Made by a program: the position numbers and the translations under genes. Shown piece by piece: positions 38,759 to 50,946 of a DNA stretch of 64,000 nt. Position 1 is the stretch's first letter. Every line of letters starts with the position of its first letter. The notes under the pieces are model-generated. The model saw only the letters and a program-made list of their open reading frames with translations, searched no databases and was not told where the DNA came from. The stretch is from Halictus rubicundus (lineage: Eukaryota; Arthropoda; Insecta; Hymenoptera; Halictidae), in the NCBI RefSeq assembly GCF_050948215.1, contig NC_135151.1, positions 8,968,220-9,032,219 on the forward strand, given 5' to 3'.

Positions 38759-40436
38759 TGTTTCTACGCCTGTAATTAATCGTTTACATTTAGTTGCAAG
38801 TTCGTCGATTGTTCGGCGAGGAGATCTCGTTAAACAGAAATCTGATCGAACGAATACCCACTGAAACCGCGTTCAGAACACAAACTTCCAACTACCTTCT
38901 TGCTAGCACACGCCACCGGTCGAAGACTGCGCCCGTGCTTTTGATGTAACGTCGCTCAACTTTTTTCCCCTGGTAATTAGTAATTACATTCAATCCTGGC
39001 ACGGAGTGACAGTAGAACCCACCGCGTTAATTGTTTTCCTTTCGGTTCTTGTTCAAATCTAACCATTGGTCGTGCATTCGATTGTACGCCAACGGGTATT
39101 TTGCTATATATGCATTACTGCAGCACAATAACGTATACTTTAGTTATACAATCAGCACGTACAGTATAAATGTACGTTGGGCACGCCGTAATCACTCCAA
39201 TGATAAATGTTTTGCAATGTAGTATCGATTGTACACGTATAATATATACATATTTAAAATTGAAATTGTATTATATGTTTGAGAACACCGTTTTAACGAT
39301 ACTAATTCTTTAATTATTGTATGAAACTGTGAAATATGCGTGCACAAAATGATGACGAATGAAATTATGAAAAATATGGTATGGATCCACTTTAATTATA
39401 AAACATTCACTTGTACTTTATTTACAACTGTATTGGATTTAAAAATATCTACAACGTGTAAATGTTTACATTTTATTTAACTATGATTACAAGTTTAATA
39501 TTTCATTATGGAAATCCGGTTGTAAATCTGGAAGCGATAAATTGATAAGATTAGAGTGTAATTAGTAGACTGTGCATCTTTATACACAATAAAAATGGTT
39601 CGCATGTACCAATTGCAAGAAACTAGGGCCAAATAGAAATTTCTTTCTTGTTTTATTGATTTTAATAAGTTGATACCAATAAATTGATATCCTTAAATTC
39701 TTTTAAGCAGTTTACTAATTAGCGAAAATTGGCTTGTACATTGATTTGTAGATGTCGCGTTTTATTTTTTAAATGAAAAGGTCGTTATAATGCACGGAGG
39801 ATTGTAAAACGTTAATAAATTGGAAGGTACACCAATGTATGCATGTATGGTATTTTTACGAATTTTAAATTTACAATTTACATTTTCATAAAGATAAGGA
39901 CATGTTCTTTAACGCTACTGCATATATAGTGTTAACTTTTATAGATACCATATTAAATTAAATTATTTTCTACTAATTAAATAATAGGTTTTATTAATAA
40001 TTAATAATGCGTAACCAATTATTAATAACTTTTAAATTCCGCTAATTATTAATAATTTATAATCTCTGTTAATTATTAACATGTTATAATTTCCATTCTG
40101 TTTTTCTATGTGCATTGTATGTCGGTATATATACGTAGATAATATTTGGGATAATTATATATTACTATTCTTAGTAATCATTTATTATTACTTATTATAC
40201 TTTACATTTTAATTACATATATTTGTGTAAGCGTATCCTTTCAATTCATTTCCTATCTAATAGGAATTCGTTATTACTGAATTAAAATATATTATATTCC
40301 ATATTGTACTTTGTAAAAATAATGATATTAATAAAACGGTGTGATAACTTTCATATATTAGGTATTAAAAAACTATTTCGTATCCGGTATCAAAGTAACT
40401 TCGACCGACCACCAACTTGTATCTCCGTTTACCGTA
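38759..40436. other. Intergenic region between B4GAT1 3' end and schlank 5' end
   Basis: The part nearest 38759-39010 is less AT-rich and probably contains the schlank 5' UTR and promoter. The rest is strongly AT-rich. A partial AGACTGCGGAT-family end (TAGACTGTGCATCTTTATAC) is near 39568. No gene is seen. Confidence 0.4.
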
Positions 40437-43400
40437 TCAGTGCGCGCATTTACGGTTAGGAGGATATTCTTTCAATAATTGTTTAATTACACGCTGATAG
40501 ATCCGAGCGTTCCTTCTTTCGTGAGGTTTCAAGAATTCTTGCTTCGCCACGTCTACTTTTACCGTTTTCCGTTTGATACCTGGTGTATGAACTAAAAAGG
40601 CACCGTCTAGTATGACCAGTCGATAATTGAGAAGACACATCTCGAACATCTGTATCAAAAAACAATTATTTATTAATTTCAGTTGCAATTTTTTCGCGTT
40701 TATGATGCCCTAAAAACTTGGCAACGAAGGATTTAGTTACATGTAATACAGACTTAATTTTAACTGAAAAATGATATAATTTTTATCGCATAATTGTGAA
40801 ATACAACTATAATTCATTGGTTATTTCTAAACATTACAAAAAAAAGTTATTACGCTAACAAGAAAATTTGTCGAAACAAAAACAAAATTTAAAACAATAA
40901 TAATTCTTGTTAATACACACGATTCCTTGTTTGTTAGAAATCTATGCATCCCACGAATGCATACAGATCCACTTTCTACTAGTAATCAATGAATTATTAA
41001 ATACATGGCCAGTGGAATAAATCCTCTAGACGCGATCTAAAAATAATTTTTCCATACTCCAGCGACTTCAAAGATTTTCGTGAGTCACTATGATAGGAAA
41101 AGATTTTATTTTCAGATCATTCAGAGAATATTGCTAGTTCGCTAACGCAGTTTAAAACGATATTCCAAAATATTCGAAAATGGATGTGCACGCTTTTCAA
41201 TCTGCTAAGCGTGCAGTTTTTAATCTTTTCGCGAAAGATTTGAGTTATCGAGGAATTGGTAGTACACCTGAGTCATTTTATCTTGCCTGCCTTCCCAAGA
41301 CATATCTTCCGTATAAAAGGGATCGTCGCGAGTCCCGATAAAAACTGGCTCCCACCTATGGTGCGGATACTCCCTTTTGGTAATAATAAGTGGTCTAACT
41401 TTGCCTGGGTCTGGTCTAAGCATCCATCTAGTGAGACCAGGAAACCTTTGGCAATGTGAACAGAGGAATCTATGAAATAAAAATAACGCGTGAGCATCTC
41501 GAAAAATATTCTACTACAGTGAAGTCTTGACGGAGCTACACGATCCTAGTCAGTTAGCCTATCTCCTTCACTGGGGGGCATATCCCGCAAGCGGCCAAGA
41601 AGCTCGAACTGCCTCGGTCGCCGAGCAGTGTAAACATGTCGCATAATCCGATACCGGGTCGGGTATATCGTTGTGAACCAGCATTGTCCAATTACAAAAC
41701 TTCTTTATTTTTCATTATTCTTTTTATAGGATTTTCACCAACTTATTTGTGGCATTTTTTTTAAATTAAAATTACGACGGTATGTGTTGTTTTCTACGTT
41801 CGGCGCGGTCGACGCGGTCACAAGAAAATAGTAGCCCTACACGATCTATGTCACAGCGTGGACCCAAGGATTGGGCTTAGACCAAGACTTTACTGTAATA
41901 TCAATATTCAATAACCTATCAAGTGCAGTAGAATCTGTATTATTTGTCCACGTGATAACCCATATAACATCATTGTTCATATGAAAGAGTGCAAATAACA
42001 ATGGAAAATAGAATGAAAACGAAAGATGAACATTAGAGTTCTATTGCACTTGATGGTAAGCATAGAGGACTGTAATCGATCCAACACTGTTGACAAGAGG
42101 GAAATCAATTGTTAGTCGCACGGACCTATGAAAATATACGGCGGTGCCAGCCTTGGTAGCCAACAACAGTTGCTTTTTCGTCGAAGGCGGCTGCCTGCGG
42201 GATTCGACCTCAAAAACTGGCACGACGAAGACAATTCCTTTTTTCGGTGGCTTTCCGCGCACCATTTCCATGAAACCGGAGGCGAGTTTCTTGCTGGGCA
42301 AAAGTTCAATGTCCGTCACGAGCACACGGCTGGTGTTCGCCTGCATTCTCGCGACATTTCTAACCACGTTAATGGGATAAGTCATGCTTATCCGTTTTCT
42401 TTCGGTTACGGCTTCACCTCTTTGGAGATCGGACGCCGCACAGTCACCCTCGGTTCGAGTACTTTGACCCAGTGAGGGCGGACGACTCGTCGGGAACACC
42501 AAATGCACGGAGACCTATAAAAAGACGCGGATTAGCATAATGATCAACCAATTATTTCAATCCTGCGTCCTCGTCTTAGATCGCCGATTCTTGTTTCAGT
42601 TAATCACTAGTGGCTATCTATTTCAATACACCTATGTCTACGCCAGGCTTGGGCGCATTGCATTTGCAATAAAGTAAATAATGTCAATTTCAAATGATCT
42701 ATTATTTGTATGATAGAGTTAGACGTTACTTCACTCATCGATTCTTTAAAAAATCAAATAAGAAATTGATGTTTTCAAACAGTAAGTAAGAAATGATTTC
42801 GTTCGTCAATTCTTCTAAAAAAAAAACCAAACAAATAGGAATTTATTTCATTCATCGATTCTTTAGAAAATAAAGTAAGAAATGATTTCATTTGATAAGT
42901 AAACAATGAAATAATGCAGAGAGAAAATCAATTTCATTTGCAAATGAACTACTCTACAATTATTTATATATAGCATCTAGCCAAATAAGATAACATACTT
43001 GTCATGGCAGAAAATATTCGATCAGAATCGTAAATATGATAGTTAATAGAATGATTTGCGGGTTGATTAAAAACAAAATTAGTATCGTTAATGAAAAATT
43101 GCTTTCCCATATAATATATGAATAGTTGCAATTAGTAGCGAATTTTTATGTACATGTTTATAGCATGTGCAGTTTGAAGAAAAACAAAACGTCATGTATA
43201 TCAACAAAAATACAAAATTGTTTAATCAATAAATTGTTCGTTTTGATGTTTAAAAAATAATTGACGACAACAAGTAATAGCTTGAAAATTCACACTGTTA
43301 GTAATGACTATAGTGTGGATTTAATGGATTTATGACAAAAATGAATAAATGAAGTTCAAAACTAAAGACATTAGAAGAGTTTGAAAATATTGTTACACTG

Positions 43401-46133
43401 TTCCCGACTTATTACATTTACTGAAAGAAAAAAATTATGATTTAGCTCCTGCACTCCGCAATCAATACAGAACATCTTTACAGACAGATCCTTGGTCTAA
43501 TAATGACTTAATTTTTTTGATCGAATACTTTTTGCCAGAGATGTATTACTCAAATATATTATCCGAACGCTGTCCAAGCCTGGTCTACGCAATAAACATT
43601 TGACAAAACATCGTGAAACGCACTATTGTCCCGACATTGAATTAAGTTCAAGAAGCCGGATTTGAATGCAGCGTTGCTATGTCCTCAATAAAGCTGTTTG
43701 TGCGCCTGTAATCGTAGTAACTAAAGAAAGAAAGAAAGAAAGAAAAAAAAATAGTCGCATGATTGGACAAAACGTAGTTGTAAGTTTGCATACAGAAAAT
43801 GTGCGAGATTTATATATATATAGATTTGTATATGTACATGTCTCAGATATTTAAGACGCTATCGTACGCGCTGGTTATCAGACAAAGTAGCCGTGTCTTA
43901 GAGTGCAAATACGAGGGTCGTCCAGGAAGTAATACCTACTCCTTTATAGACACCATATAAACCAACGGAAGCTGCTTATGGGCACTTCGTTTATAGTCAC
44001 TTGGCTCCACTCACAATGTTGACATAAGTCATATCATATTTCGAATAATGATCTCATACGTTCAAAATGGTAACAAGGGTTCGAAATGATGATGTGGCTC
44101 TAAAAATAAAAAATCTTCAGCATTTTAAATGGGGCTAATTTCAATTTTATACTGCCAGCTAATTTCTCACTTCCAATGTACGGTTTCATGTCCGCGTATA
44201 AAAAATGTAGAAAATAGTGTATGAATGATAACAATGCTTAACACATTACTTACCGGAAGCCTATTAGTATGATTCATCACCAAAATTGCCATTGCATCAT
44301 TTTCCCAGAAATCCTCAGTTGCGAATCGTAAAAATTTCGTATCTAGTAAATAGCTATCGGTAAGTAATGTATAGACTGCGGAATTTATACATTTATGGAA
44401 AAACTGGGTAGAATCGGGCGGATGAAATTTAAAACGGTGAATAAATTACAAAAAATTGAAGGACGTCGGTACGTTTGTTTCAACTTTCGAAAATTTTTAA
44501 AGGAAGCAGGATATTTTTAATTGGCTCCTATCACTTGCAATCTATGCAGACAATTTTTATTTTGCGTAAAAATCCGCAGTCTGGTAATATGTTAAGATGG
44601 CTGACTACTGGACTTAAATGGTCGGTTACTGGAACAATTACCCTACAGCAGAATAGAGGAAACTTGTGGAAGTGTATTTGTTACTTCAGTATATAGCTTT
44701 CTGGACGTGCCCCGTGCTTAAATGGTGCTTCAGGGAATTCCAAGAAAATTAAAACGGTACAAGTTCAATTCGCGGGTCTCGCATACCAAATCCGAGCACC
44801 GAATCGTTGACTACTGGAACAGTTACCCTACTGCGGAATAAAAGAAACTTGTCTTACTTCGTCCAACGAATCGAGTCAGCAAAGATAAACAAGAGAGTTG
44901 AAGTTAGACTTCTAGTTAGCAAAGGACACGCGCTGGTGCTACACTGACCGGTATCGTTGGATCGAGTAGTAGACCCAGCCAAAAGGGAGTCATTTTGGTG
45001 TCAAGACCATGCTTGGAGCAGAATTTGGTCCCTGTTTGCTATGAATTTGCCAAGCAAAACTTGTCGGCAAATGAGGAGCCTAAGCCGAAACAGATGGGTA
45101 GCAATTTCGGTGCAAAGTTTGCAAGCGGAATTCGAGGTCAAATCGTGTAGAGGGCAGGTCGGTCGCACTAAGAGCGGACCTAACCTTGCTCTAAGAGTAA
45201 ATATCGGGAACAATCGGAGTGAGCCAGAATGTTCAAACAGAGTGTACAGAATTTTCTTTAAACTTCTAAATTATATAATTTTATGTTTCATGTATTTTCA
45301 ATAATTTAGTTACGTTTTCCCTCCTACAGTAAAGTTTACTTGAATTTTGCCCGATATTTACTCTTAGAGCAAGGTTAGGTCCGCTCTTAGTGCGACCGAC
45401 CTGTCCTCTACACGAGGGCACAGTCTGCCCTCGTTTTTCCCTCGATTTGCCCTCGATTTCCGTCTGCAAACAGTGTCCTAAAATCCGAGCCACATGCCGA
45501 ACCAGATGTGTCGCAATTTGTAGACAAGTTTCGGTGGCAAGTTCCTAGCAAATCAAGAGTAGATTGTTTACTGGGTTTGTTAGGTTAGGATGTAGCTTTC
45601 TGGACGAGCCTCGCGGACAACGGTGTGATCAGGTGGATCGTTACGTTAGCGTTGTTATAATAATCATGCTTTCTAGCGACCCGTTCTGACAGCGAGTGCG
45701 TGGGGAAACCTTGTACATTTCGGGTTCGCATCGACAGGCCCGATCGAGGAGAGCAACGGCGGTGCCGGCGTCGAGGCCAGGTGTAAAAATGGCCAGACTC
45801 AACGGTCCCTCCCATCTCTTGACCAACTCCACAATCCCATAGACATGATCTGCAGTGGCGTGCGTGCAGAGGGTCACCTGGGGCAACTTGTTCCTCTCCT
45901 CGGTTCCGACTAATACAAACGGTAGGACTCTGTAGGGGCTCTTCTCACCGATTTCCGGGCTCCAAGTGACTTTCGCAGCCGGATACGACATAACGTCTGG
46001 CAGACCGTGGTACCATCTGCAAGAATTGTTCCTGGGCTGTTGACCCGCCATGTACATGCCTGCTACGAACGCCGGTGGCCTGGTCACAGTTTCTTGACGC
46101 GGGCTCGTCGCACTTTGCTTCGACATAGGCACT

Positions 46134-46171
<38 letters not shown>

Positions 46172-46306
46172 GAGGTTCTCGTCGCCTTCGTTACCGATCT
46201 CCGGGATCGTTGTAGGATAACCACGATTTACCAGCAAACGTCCAACCAGGATCAGAGGGACCGCTACGCCCAGCCACACCAGCAGCCTTCGACCAGAGCA
46301 ACGCAT
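40437..46306 (-). CDS. B4GAT1: Beta-1,4-glucuronyltransferase 1 (GT49 family)
   Basis: Four coding exons in transcription order: 46306-45710, 42514-42126, 41469-41268 and 40649-40437. They give 1401 nt and 466 aa. Phases at the junctions (0, 2, 0) agree. It is a type II Golgi protein: a short basic start MRCSGRR, a membrane segment at about 8-26, and a stem with a run of 12 Asn (about 46-57). The catalytic domain includes QVTLCTHATADHVYG, the VTDIELLPSK metal-site motif (267-269 read D-I-E), CQRFPGLTRWMLRPDPGKVR, REYPHHRWEPVFIGTRDDPF, DKMTQ then MFEMCLLNYRLVILDGAFLV, and a C-terminus ending PPNRKCAH. In vertebrates B4GAT1 adds glucuronic acid that primes matriglycan on alpha-dystroglycan. Insects have several GT49 paralogues, so orthology is probable rather than proven. 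Intron 1 (42515-45709) is full of repeats. The in-frame upstream extension of exon 1 is treated as 5' UTR because the membrane anchor follows the chosen Met directly. Confidence 0.9.
41520..41780. repeat. GTGTAAACAT repeat family (copy B) in B4GAT1 intron 2
   Basis: It shares CTCGGTCGCCGAGCAGTGTA, ACTTCTTTATTTTTCATTAT and TTTCACCAAC with the copies near 60 kb. Confidence 0.6.
42636..43590. mobile_element. hAT-type non-autonomous element with perfect 8-bp duplication
   Basis: The element itself is 42644-43582. The ends CAGGCTTGGGCGC and CTGTCCAAGCCTG are inverted, and the flanks are identical 8-bp copies of GTCTACGC (42636-42643 and 43583-43590). An 8-bp target duplication is the hallmark of hAT. 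No transposase ORF is present. Inside are diverged tandem motifs (GAAATGATTTC, TCGATTCTTTAGAAAATAAA) at 42700-42910 and a diverged AGACTGCGGAT-type element at about 43310-43500. It is located in B4GAT1 intron 1. Confidence 0.8.
43912..44060. mobile_element. Mariner-like terminal fragment
   Basis: The sequence ACGAGGGTCGTCCAGGAAGT resembles the terminal repeat of mariner-type elements (cGAGGGTnGTCC...AAGTAA). No matching other end or transposase is found nearby. Confidence 0.45.
44372..44584. mobile_element. AGACTGCGGAT-family MITE in B4GAT1 intron 1
   Basis: It starts TAGACTGCGGAATTTATACA and ends GCGTAAAAATCCGCAGTCTG. It shares the sub-terminal GCAGACAATTTTTATTTTGC type motif with the copy at 33571-33772. 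Confidence 0.7.
45144..45415. repeat. Near-perfect inverted repeat, 66-bp arms
   Basis: The arms are 45144-45209 and 45350-45415 and read as reverse complements with about one mismatch (shared core GTCGCACTAAGAGCGGACCT). The loop is about 140 bp. It lies in B4GAT1 intron 1, within 300 bp of exon 1, and is non-coding. Confidence 0.8.
46136..46171 (-). repeat. (AAC)n tract coding poly-Asn in B4GAT1 exon 1
   Basis: Twelve consecutive Asn codons fall in the luminal stem region of the predicted protein. The length is likely polymorphic. Confidence 0.85.
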
Positions 46307-46693
46307 CCTTTTCTTGTTTACACGGCACGCGTTTCTCGACTTTTCGATTCTCGCCGTGGTCAAGGAAACGCTCTTCCATATTCCGTACGCGATAGATTCA
46401 TTGAACTTGTGCCTCCACACTGCTGGTCTATGCGGAAGGGCGAAACCGCCAATTACGGATCGATGCGGCGCAAGCGTGTCGCGACTCGAGACCGCTCGCT
46501 GCAAAATTTCCAAGTTCCCTTTACGAAAGGATTCGCGAGAGATTCGATTAGATATTATATAGACAGTTGTCGTTATTAACCCGCATCTGTCTGTCAACTT
46601 AATTCGCCGCTTAATGTCGAATTGACGCAACGGTGACAAATCGATACGATGCGATGGAGAGACGGTGAATTAAATTTCCAAGGCCGGACGAGA

Positions 46694-46962
46694 TTAACCC
46701 CTTGCTCTATCATGTCGAGTCTTGTGACCAAGATTTACAACAGAGTCTGCTAAATACATACATACAAGTATAAATAAAGAAAAAAGCACAATATTAGGTT
46801 AATTTTGATTTATTAATCATGGCTACTGGATCTATAATTTTAGAATGTTACATCTTTTATATTGGTTAATTGCAAAACGAAAGAGAACGATGAAGTATAC
46901 GTTAACCCCTTCGAGTCAGACTCTCAATAAAGATTTCGAACAGAATCTACTAAATACGTATG
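46694..46962. repeat. Direct pair of TTAACCCCTT units
   Basis: The units begin at 46694 and 46902 and share TTAACCCCTT, CGAGTC, AAGATTT and ACAGA(G/A)TCT(G/A)CTAAATAC. They are possibly ends of a TTAA-type element. Confidence 0.5.
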
Positions 46963-48650
46963 TTATTAATTTCCTGTAAACCAAAATTCCTGAAATCTAA
47001 ATTTTACTTTGTTATTGTCGATATATAGCCATTGATATAACCATAAAATAAATATACATAAAAACCAGTTTTCATTGAAATATAAGTACTGGCATACTGT
47101 AAGTTTATAATATGTTATTATTTATTTTATACAGCTAATATTTCGTGTGGAATCCCTTATTATTTACAACCGCTTTCTGCCATAAACTGCACTCACTTTT
47201 GTAGTTTCTGAGCTTCTCTTATTCCATTCTTTTTCAGTTCTAATCACTGTAACAATAAAATAAATAAAAAAAAAACCGAAAACAAATAAACTAATAAATT
47301 GCAGTATATGTGGTTAATATGTTTGCTACCAGAATATTTATTAATAACAATTTTCGCAGGAACACAATTTAATTGAAGACTACGTATCCTCTTATACAAT
47401 ATGAAAAGAAATGTTATCACAAAGAAAAATCCTGAATCCCACGAACATCATGCTGTATCTACAATGTTGAGTAACTATATGCATAAAATTGATTTGATTT
47501 CCCTTGTCTAAAATAGAAATCGTGTCATGCATGGCGGTCGGTAGCAAATGTGTTAAATAAAGAGTTGACATTGTTAAGATGAGGCAAGATTAAAACAATC
47601 TGATCTAAATATGTCACCGATGACCTATAAATTGGTGCGACGTAAAAGAAAAATTAGAAAAGAGGATTGCTCGCATCGTTTATAGATAATAAATTGACGC
47701 ATAAAATGTTCCAGTTTCTCAGAAGCAGTGAAAAATGGGACAAGGGACGGGTAAGGATTGATCGAACGACTTCTTGTTTATAAATAGCTGCGTAAACAGA
47801 TTGAAACGGTCGGAGTCAAATTATTCAATAGGACATATACGGTGATGGCATTTTTAAATTTCTTTTGCCAATACCATTTTGTTCCATAGTTACAAGTGAA
47901 AATTAATTTTGTAAAGGTTAAATCTCAAAAAAGTACTGTTCAAAGATTTGAAAGTTTTAACAAACAAGATGTTTAAATGTATGCTGGCGGCTGCATGAGC
48001 GAATTAGAAGATGCGCATATTTATATGGGTAGACGCGGAAGTAACTACTAAGTGCGTTAATTTGCTTGCAATCAAAAAAGTTTTCATGGACGTCGAGGAA
48101 GCGAGCGTAACGGTGACTAGCCATCGTACGTAGACAAATCGTGAATTGAATAATGAAACACTTCGACCGAGGGAACGAGGTGTCCAGTACCATATTCGAA
48201 AGGAATCAGAAATACACGTGAATATGTAAGCAAGGAAGACTGTTCCGAGGCATACAAATTTTTTTCTGTTAAACATTTTCATTATTAACCAAATATATTG
48301 TTAACTGTTTACGCAAATGCTTTCCTAAATGATAAGTGTCAACTTGAAATTTCATTTATACTTAATTAACTTGTTTCAAATGTATTAGACATGTCAATGA
48401 GAATATACAATGAAACATTAGTTTTCTACGAAACTTGCTATATATATTTATTAAAAAAAGGAAATGGAAAGATGGAACCATCCCATCTGGATGACTATCT
48501 ATTAAGCTGTGATTACGGCGAGTGTTTTCCTTAATGATTGTGCGAGTAGTTTACAATTTTTGTTTTATCTCTAAACCAACAACTCGTGTTATCTCAATAA
48601 CGTGTATCCACATCCTCAACCACTGTTCTGCCAAGGACATCATCGATAAA

Positions 48651-48673
48651 GTATATATATATATATATATATA
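48651..48673. repeat. (TA)n microsatellite
   Basis: A TA run immediately next to a half-copy of the GGGTAAGG MITE. Confidence 0.8.
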
Positions 48674-48722
48674 GGCACAATAACTGGTAGCCCCAAAGTA
48701 ATTGGGCCCCTTACACTACTAT
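48673..48722. mobile_element. Half-copy of GGGTAAGG MITE
   Basis: GGCACAATAACTGGTAGCCC followed by AGTAATTGGGCCCCTTACAC matches only the right arm. Confidence 0.6.
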
Positions 48723-49289
48723 AGCTAATTTATTGAAAACGTGATACGTACAAGAATAATAAGTTCACTAGAAATTGTTTCTTCATCATTTTACGAAGCA
48801 TAAGATCTGACGTTGATGTGTATATATACTTTGATACGCGTGGTACACGTTGCACATATTTATAAATACACTCTTTATCATATTTTCTTGCGCAGATCAT
48901 TTGACCCACACATGTCCACTGACGAAAAGCATGCCTGTACTATAATGATCAGCTCGTGGCAAATTCACGTGATTCGAATTGTAATAGCGATTAGATTCTA
49001 AACCGAATCCTTCAAATTAATTGCTTTAACATTTTACGTACCGGCAATGATGTAATAGCTTTCAATGTCGTTCTTAAACAAATTATTTTCAATGACATAG
49101 TCTAATCATTTTTTTTGGAATTTTTATTTAGAAAAAGAATATGTTTTAAAAGTACTGACTTTTTTTAGAAAGAAACAATATGAGCATAAAAAATATTTAT
49201 AGAATTTGTACAATTAAGAAGAAGTAGTTGTTTTTCGTAAAAAGAACTATAGTAAAAAAGTAGGTGTGTAAATCATAAAGAGGTTCATA

Positions 49290-49341
49290 AAGAGGTAATT
49301 GATACCACCATAGTAATTGGGTCCCTTATCCTACTTTAATT
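49290..49341. mobile_element. Half-copy of GGGTAAGG MITE
   Basis: GGTAATTGATACCACCATAG followed by TAATTGGGTCCCTTATCCTA matches the right arm of the family. Confidence 0.6.
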
Positions 49342-49779
49342 TTAATAAACCTTACCCTATTTTAATTTTAAAGAACTTAAAAATAATCCTCTCTTAACCC
49401 TGATAAGGTTTTCAAAAATGGTTGCACCAAATTTTCTCCTATAGTTTTCATCCATTTTCGTTTCACACTTCCATTCAACCAATTGTGTCTTGCTCAAATC
49501 GCATCATGTCCGAACGTATCAAATTTCGGCACGATTACACGAAAATTAAAAACTTTACAGTATCTAAAACAGAAAATGGGTAATTAATGGAAATTAATAA
49601 ATCACGTTACTGGAGCTAACTTTTTGGTTCGACGATTAAATCATTGCTTTTAAATCCCTATATACGTTTCTCTTACAATATAAAAAAATGATATCGACGA
49701 CAAAAAAAAAAAATAACGGCGATTTACAAAAATAGTTTCGTATTTTCTTTTAATTCCCGAATTGCTGTTTGCAACAGTG

Positions 49780-50600
49780 AAACCAGTTTCGAAAGGCGAG
49801 CGGATCCTCGGATTCGAAATCGCGTCGCTCATGTGACACGAGGTCAATACTACCAGACGCACACGCGATGTGTACCGGTTTGATCGAAGCGTACGAGCGG
49901 GTATCAATTTATAATAAACGACAGAAACAGCGTTTAAAGTCGGTGCAATCCCAAGGCTGGATTCTAATTTTAGTGTGTGCGATGGGACAGCCGTTTGTGC
50001 ACCGCCGCGACTGCAACGCGGCAAATCTATTAAAATTCAATTCCGTAGAGCCGGTAGTTTCCGAAATTGATCGAAGAGCCAGAGGGTTCTGTGGATACTA
50101 TGTGCTCCGTTTCACGGGGATACACCTACGGTTCGGTTCGCGGCTCGGTTCGCCGTTTCGCTTTGCTCGTCGGCGGCGTGCGAATCATTTCGCGCCATTG
50201 TGCGCCGCTGTGCCAACAACGGTGCGAAGTGTAAAGTGTCGTGCAGAACCGGGAACACAAATGTTATCCCTCGAATCGTGCAACACACGATTCTATGGAA
50301 GTACGATGCTCGGTTCAACGATCGTTCGTAGGAGAAAAGACGACGGGTAAACGATACGTACTTCGCGCGGACATTGTGCCGTGACCCGTGACGAAAATCT
50401 TATCGGTTTCGTAACTCGAACGAAGCGTCTTTCGTAAACGCTCGCCGCTTGTGATTGCAGGGATCCTAAAAACTCGATGTCCTTTAGCTTCTTCGAGTTA
50501 AGCCGCGAATTTTTATAGTGCAAACGGCACCGCGTTACATAAACAGAGGACAGCTGTGTTTGCCGTCGAGTCTCGTGCTTCACGTTCTCGGGAAGTTTCG
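49780..50600. other. CpG-rich island, possible promoter or untranslated first exon
   Basis: This is a sharp rise in CG content between AT-rich flanks, upstream of the K2P-like gene. A 160-codon ORF at 49868-50350 (+) has no domain and is probably a by-product of base composition. A link to the K2P gene is speculation. Confidence 0.25.
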
Positions 50601-50734
50601 TAACTGGTGATCATTAGATTTGCAGTTTTTCCTCTGCTCTCTGCTCTCTTCGCGAAGCAATCTTTTCATTTCGTTTCACCGATTAGTTGTACCATTTTTT
50701 TTTAACGTCTCCGTGCACATTTTGCTTGACAAAA

Positions 50735-50946
50735 TAGAGTAAAGGAACCAAATACTGTAGGCGTACCAATTTCTGTGCCCATATTAGTTTACTTATTTTT
50801 AAAGTATAACGAATATTAAAAAAGAGATATTGAATTTTTTCCATTAAATCAGTTAATATACATGTTATATATCACTTTTTTAATATTGATTAAGCTTTAA
50901 AAAATAGGTAATTGGTACCCCCATAGTAATTGGGTCCCCTACCCTA
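50735..50946. mobile_element. Palindromic MITE, GGGTAAGG family (copy 2)
   Basis: It runs from TAGAGTAAAGGAACC to GGGTCCCCTACCCTA. The two arms share the AATATTAAAAAAG motif around an AT-rich centre. Confidence 0.75.

Larger units (their letters stand above)
46307..49780. other. AT-rich intergenic region upstream of B4GAT1
   Basis: The first few hundred bases probably hold the B4GAT1 5' UTR and promoter. Two diverged direct copies of a TTAACCCCTT-start unit are at 46694-46766 and 46902-46962. No coding exon is recognisable. Confidence 0.4.

Noticed and set aside
42700..42910. Short spaced repeats resembling a CRISPR-like array
   Set aside because: Units are diverged, AT-rich and lack uniform spacers. 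They lie inside a eukaryotic hAT element.
45641..46639. 332-codon minus-strand ORF taken as one coding unit
   Set aside because: Only 45710-46306 fits B4GAT1. Upstream codons precede the membrane anchor without conservation signals, and codons past 45710 run into the intron.
49868..50350. 160-codon + strand ORF in a CpG island
   Set aside because: It shows no domain, hydrophobic pattern or splice continuity. GC-rich DNA yields such ORFs by chance, and it overlaps open frames on the other strand.
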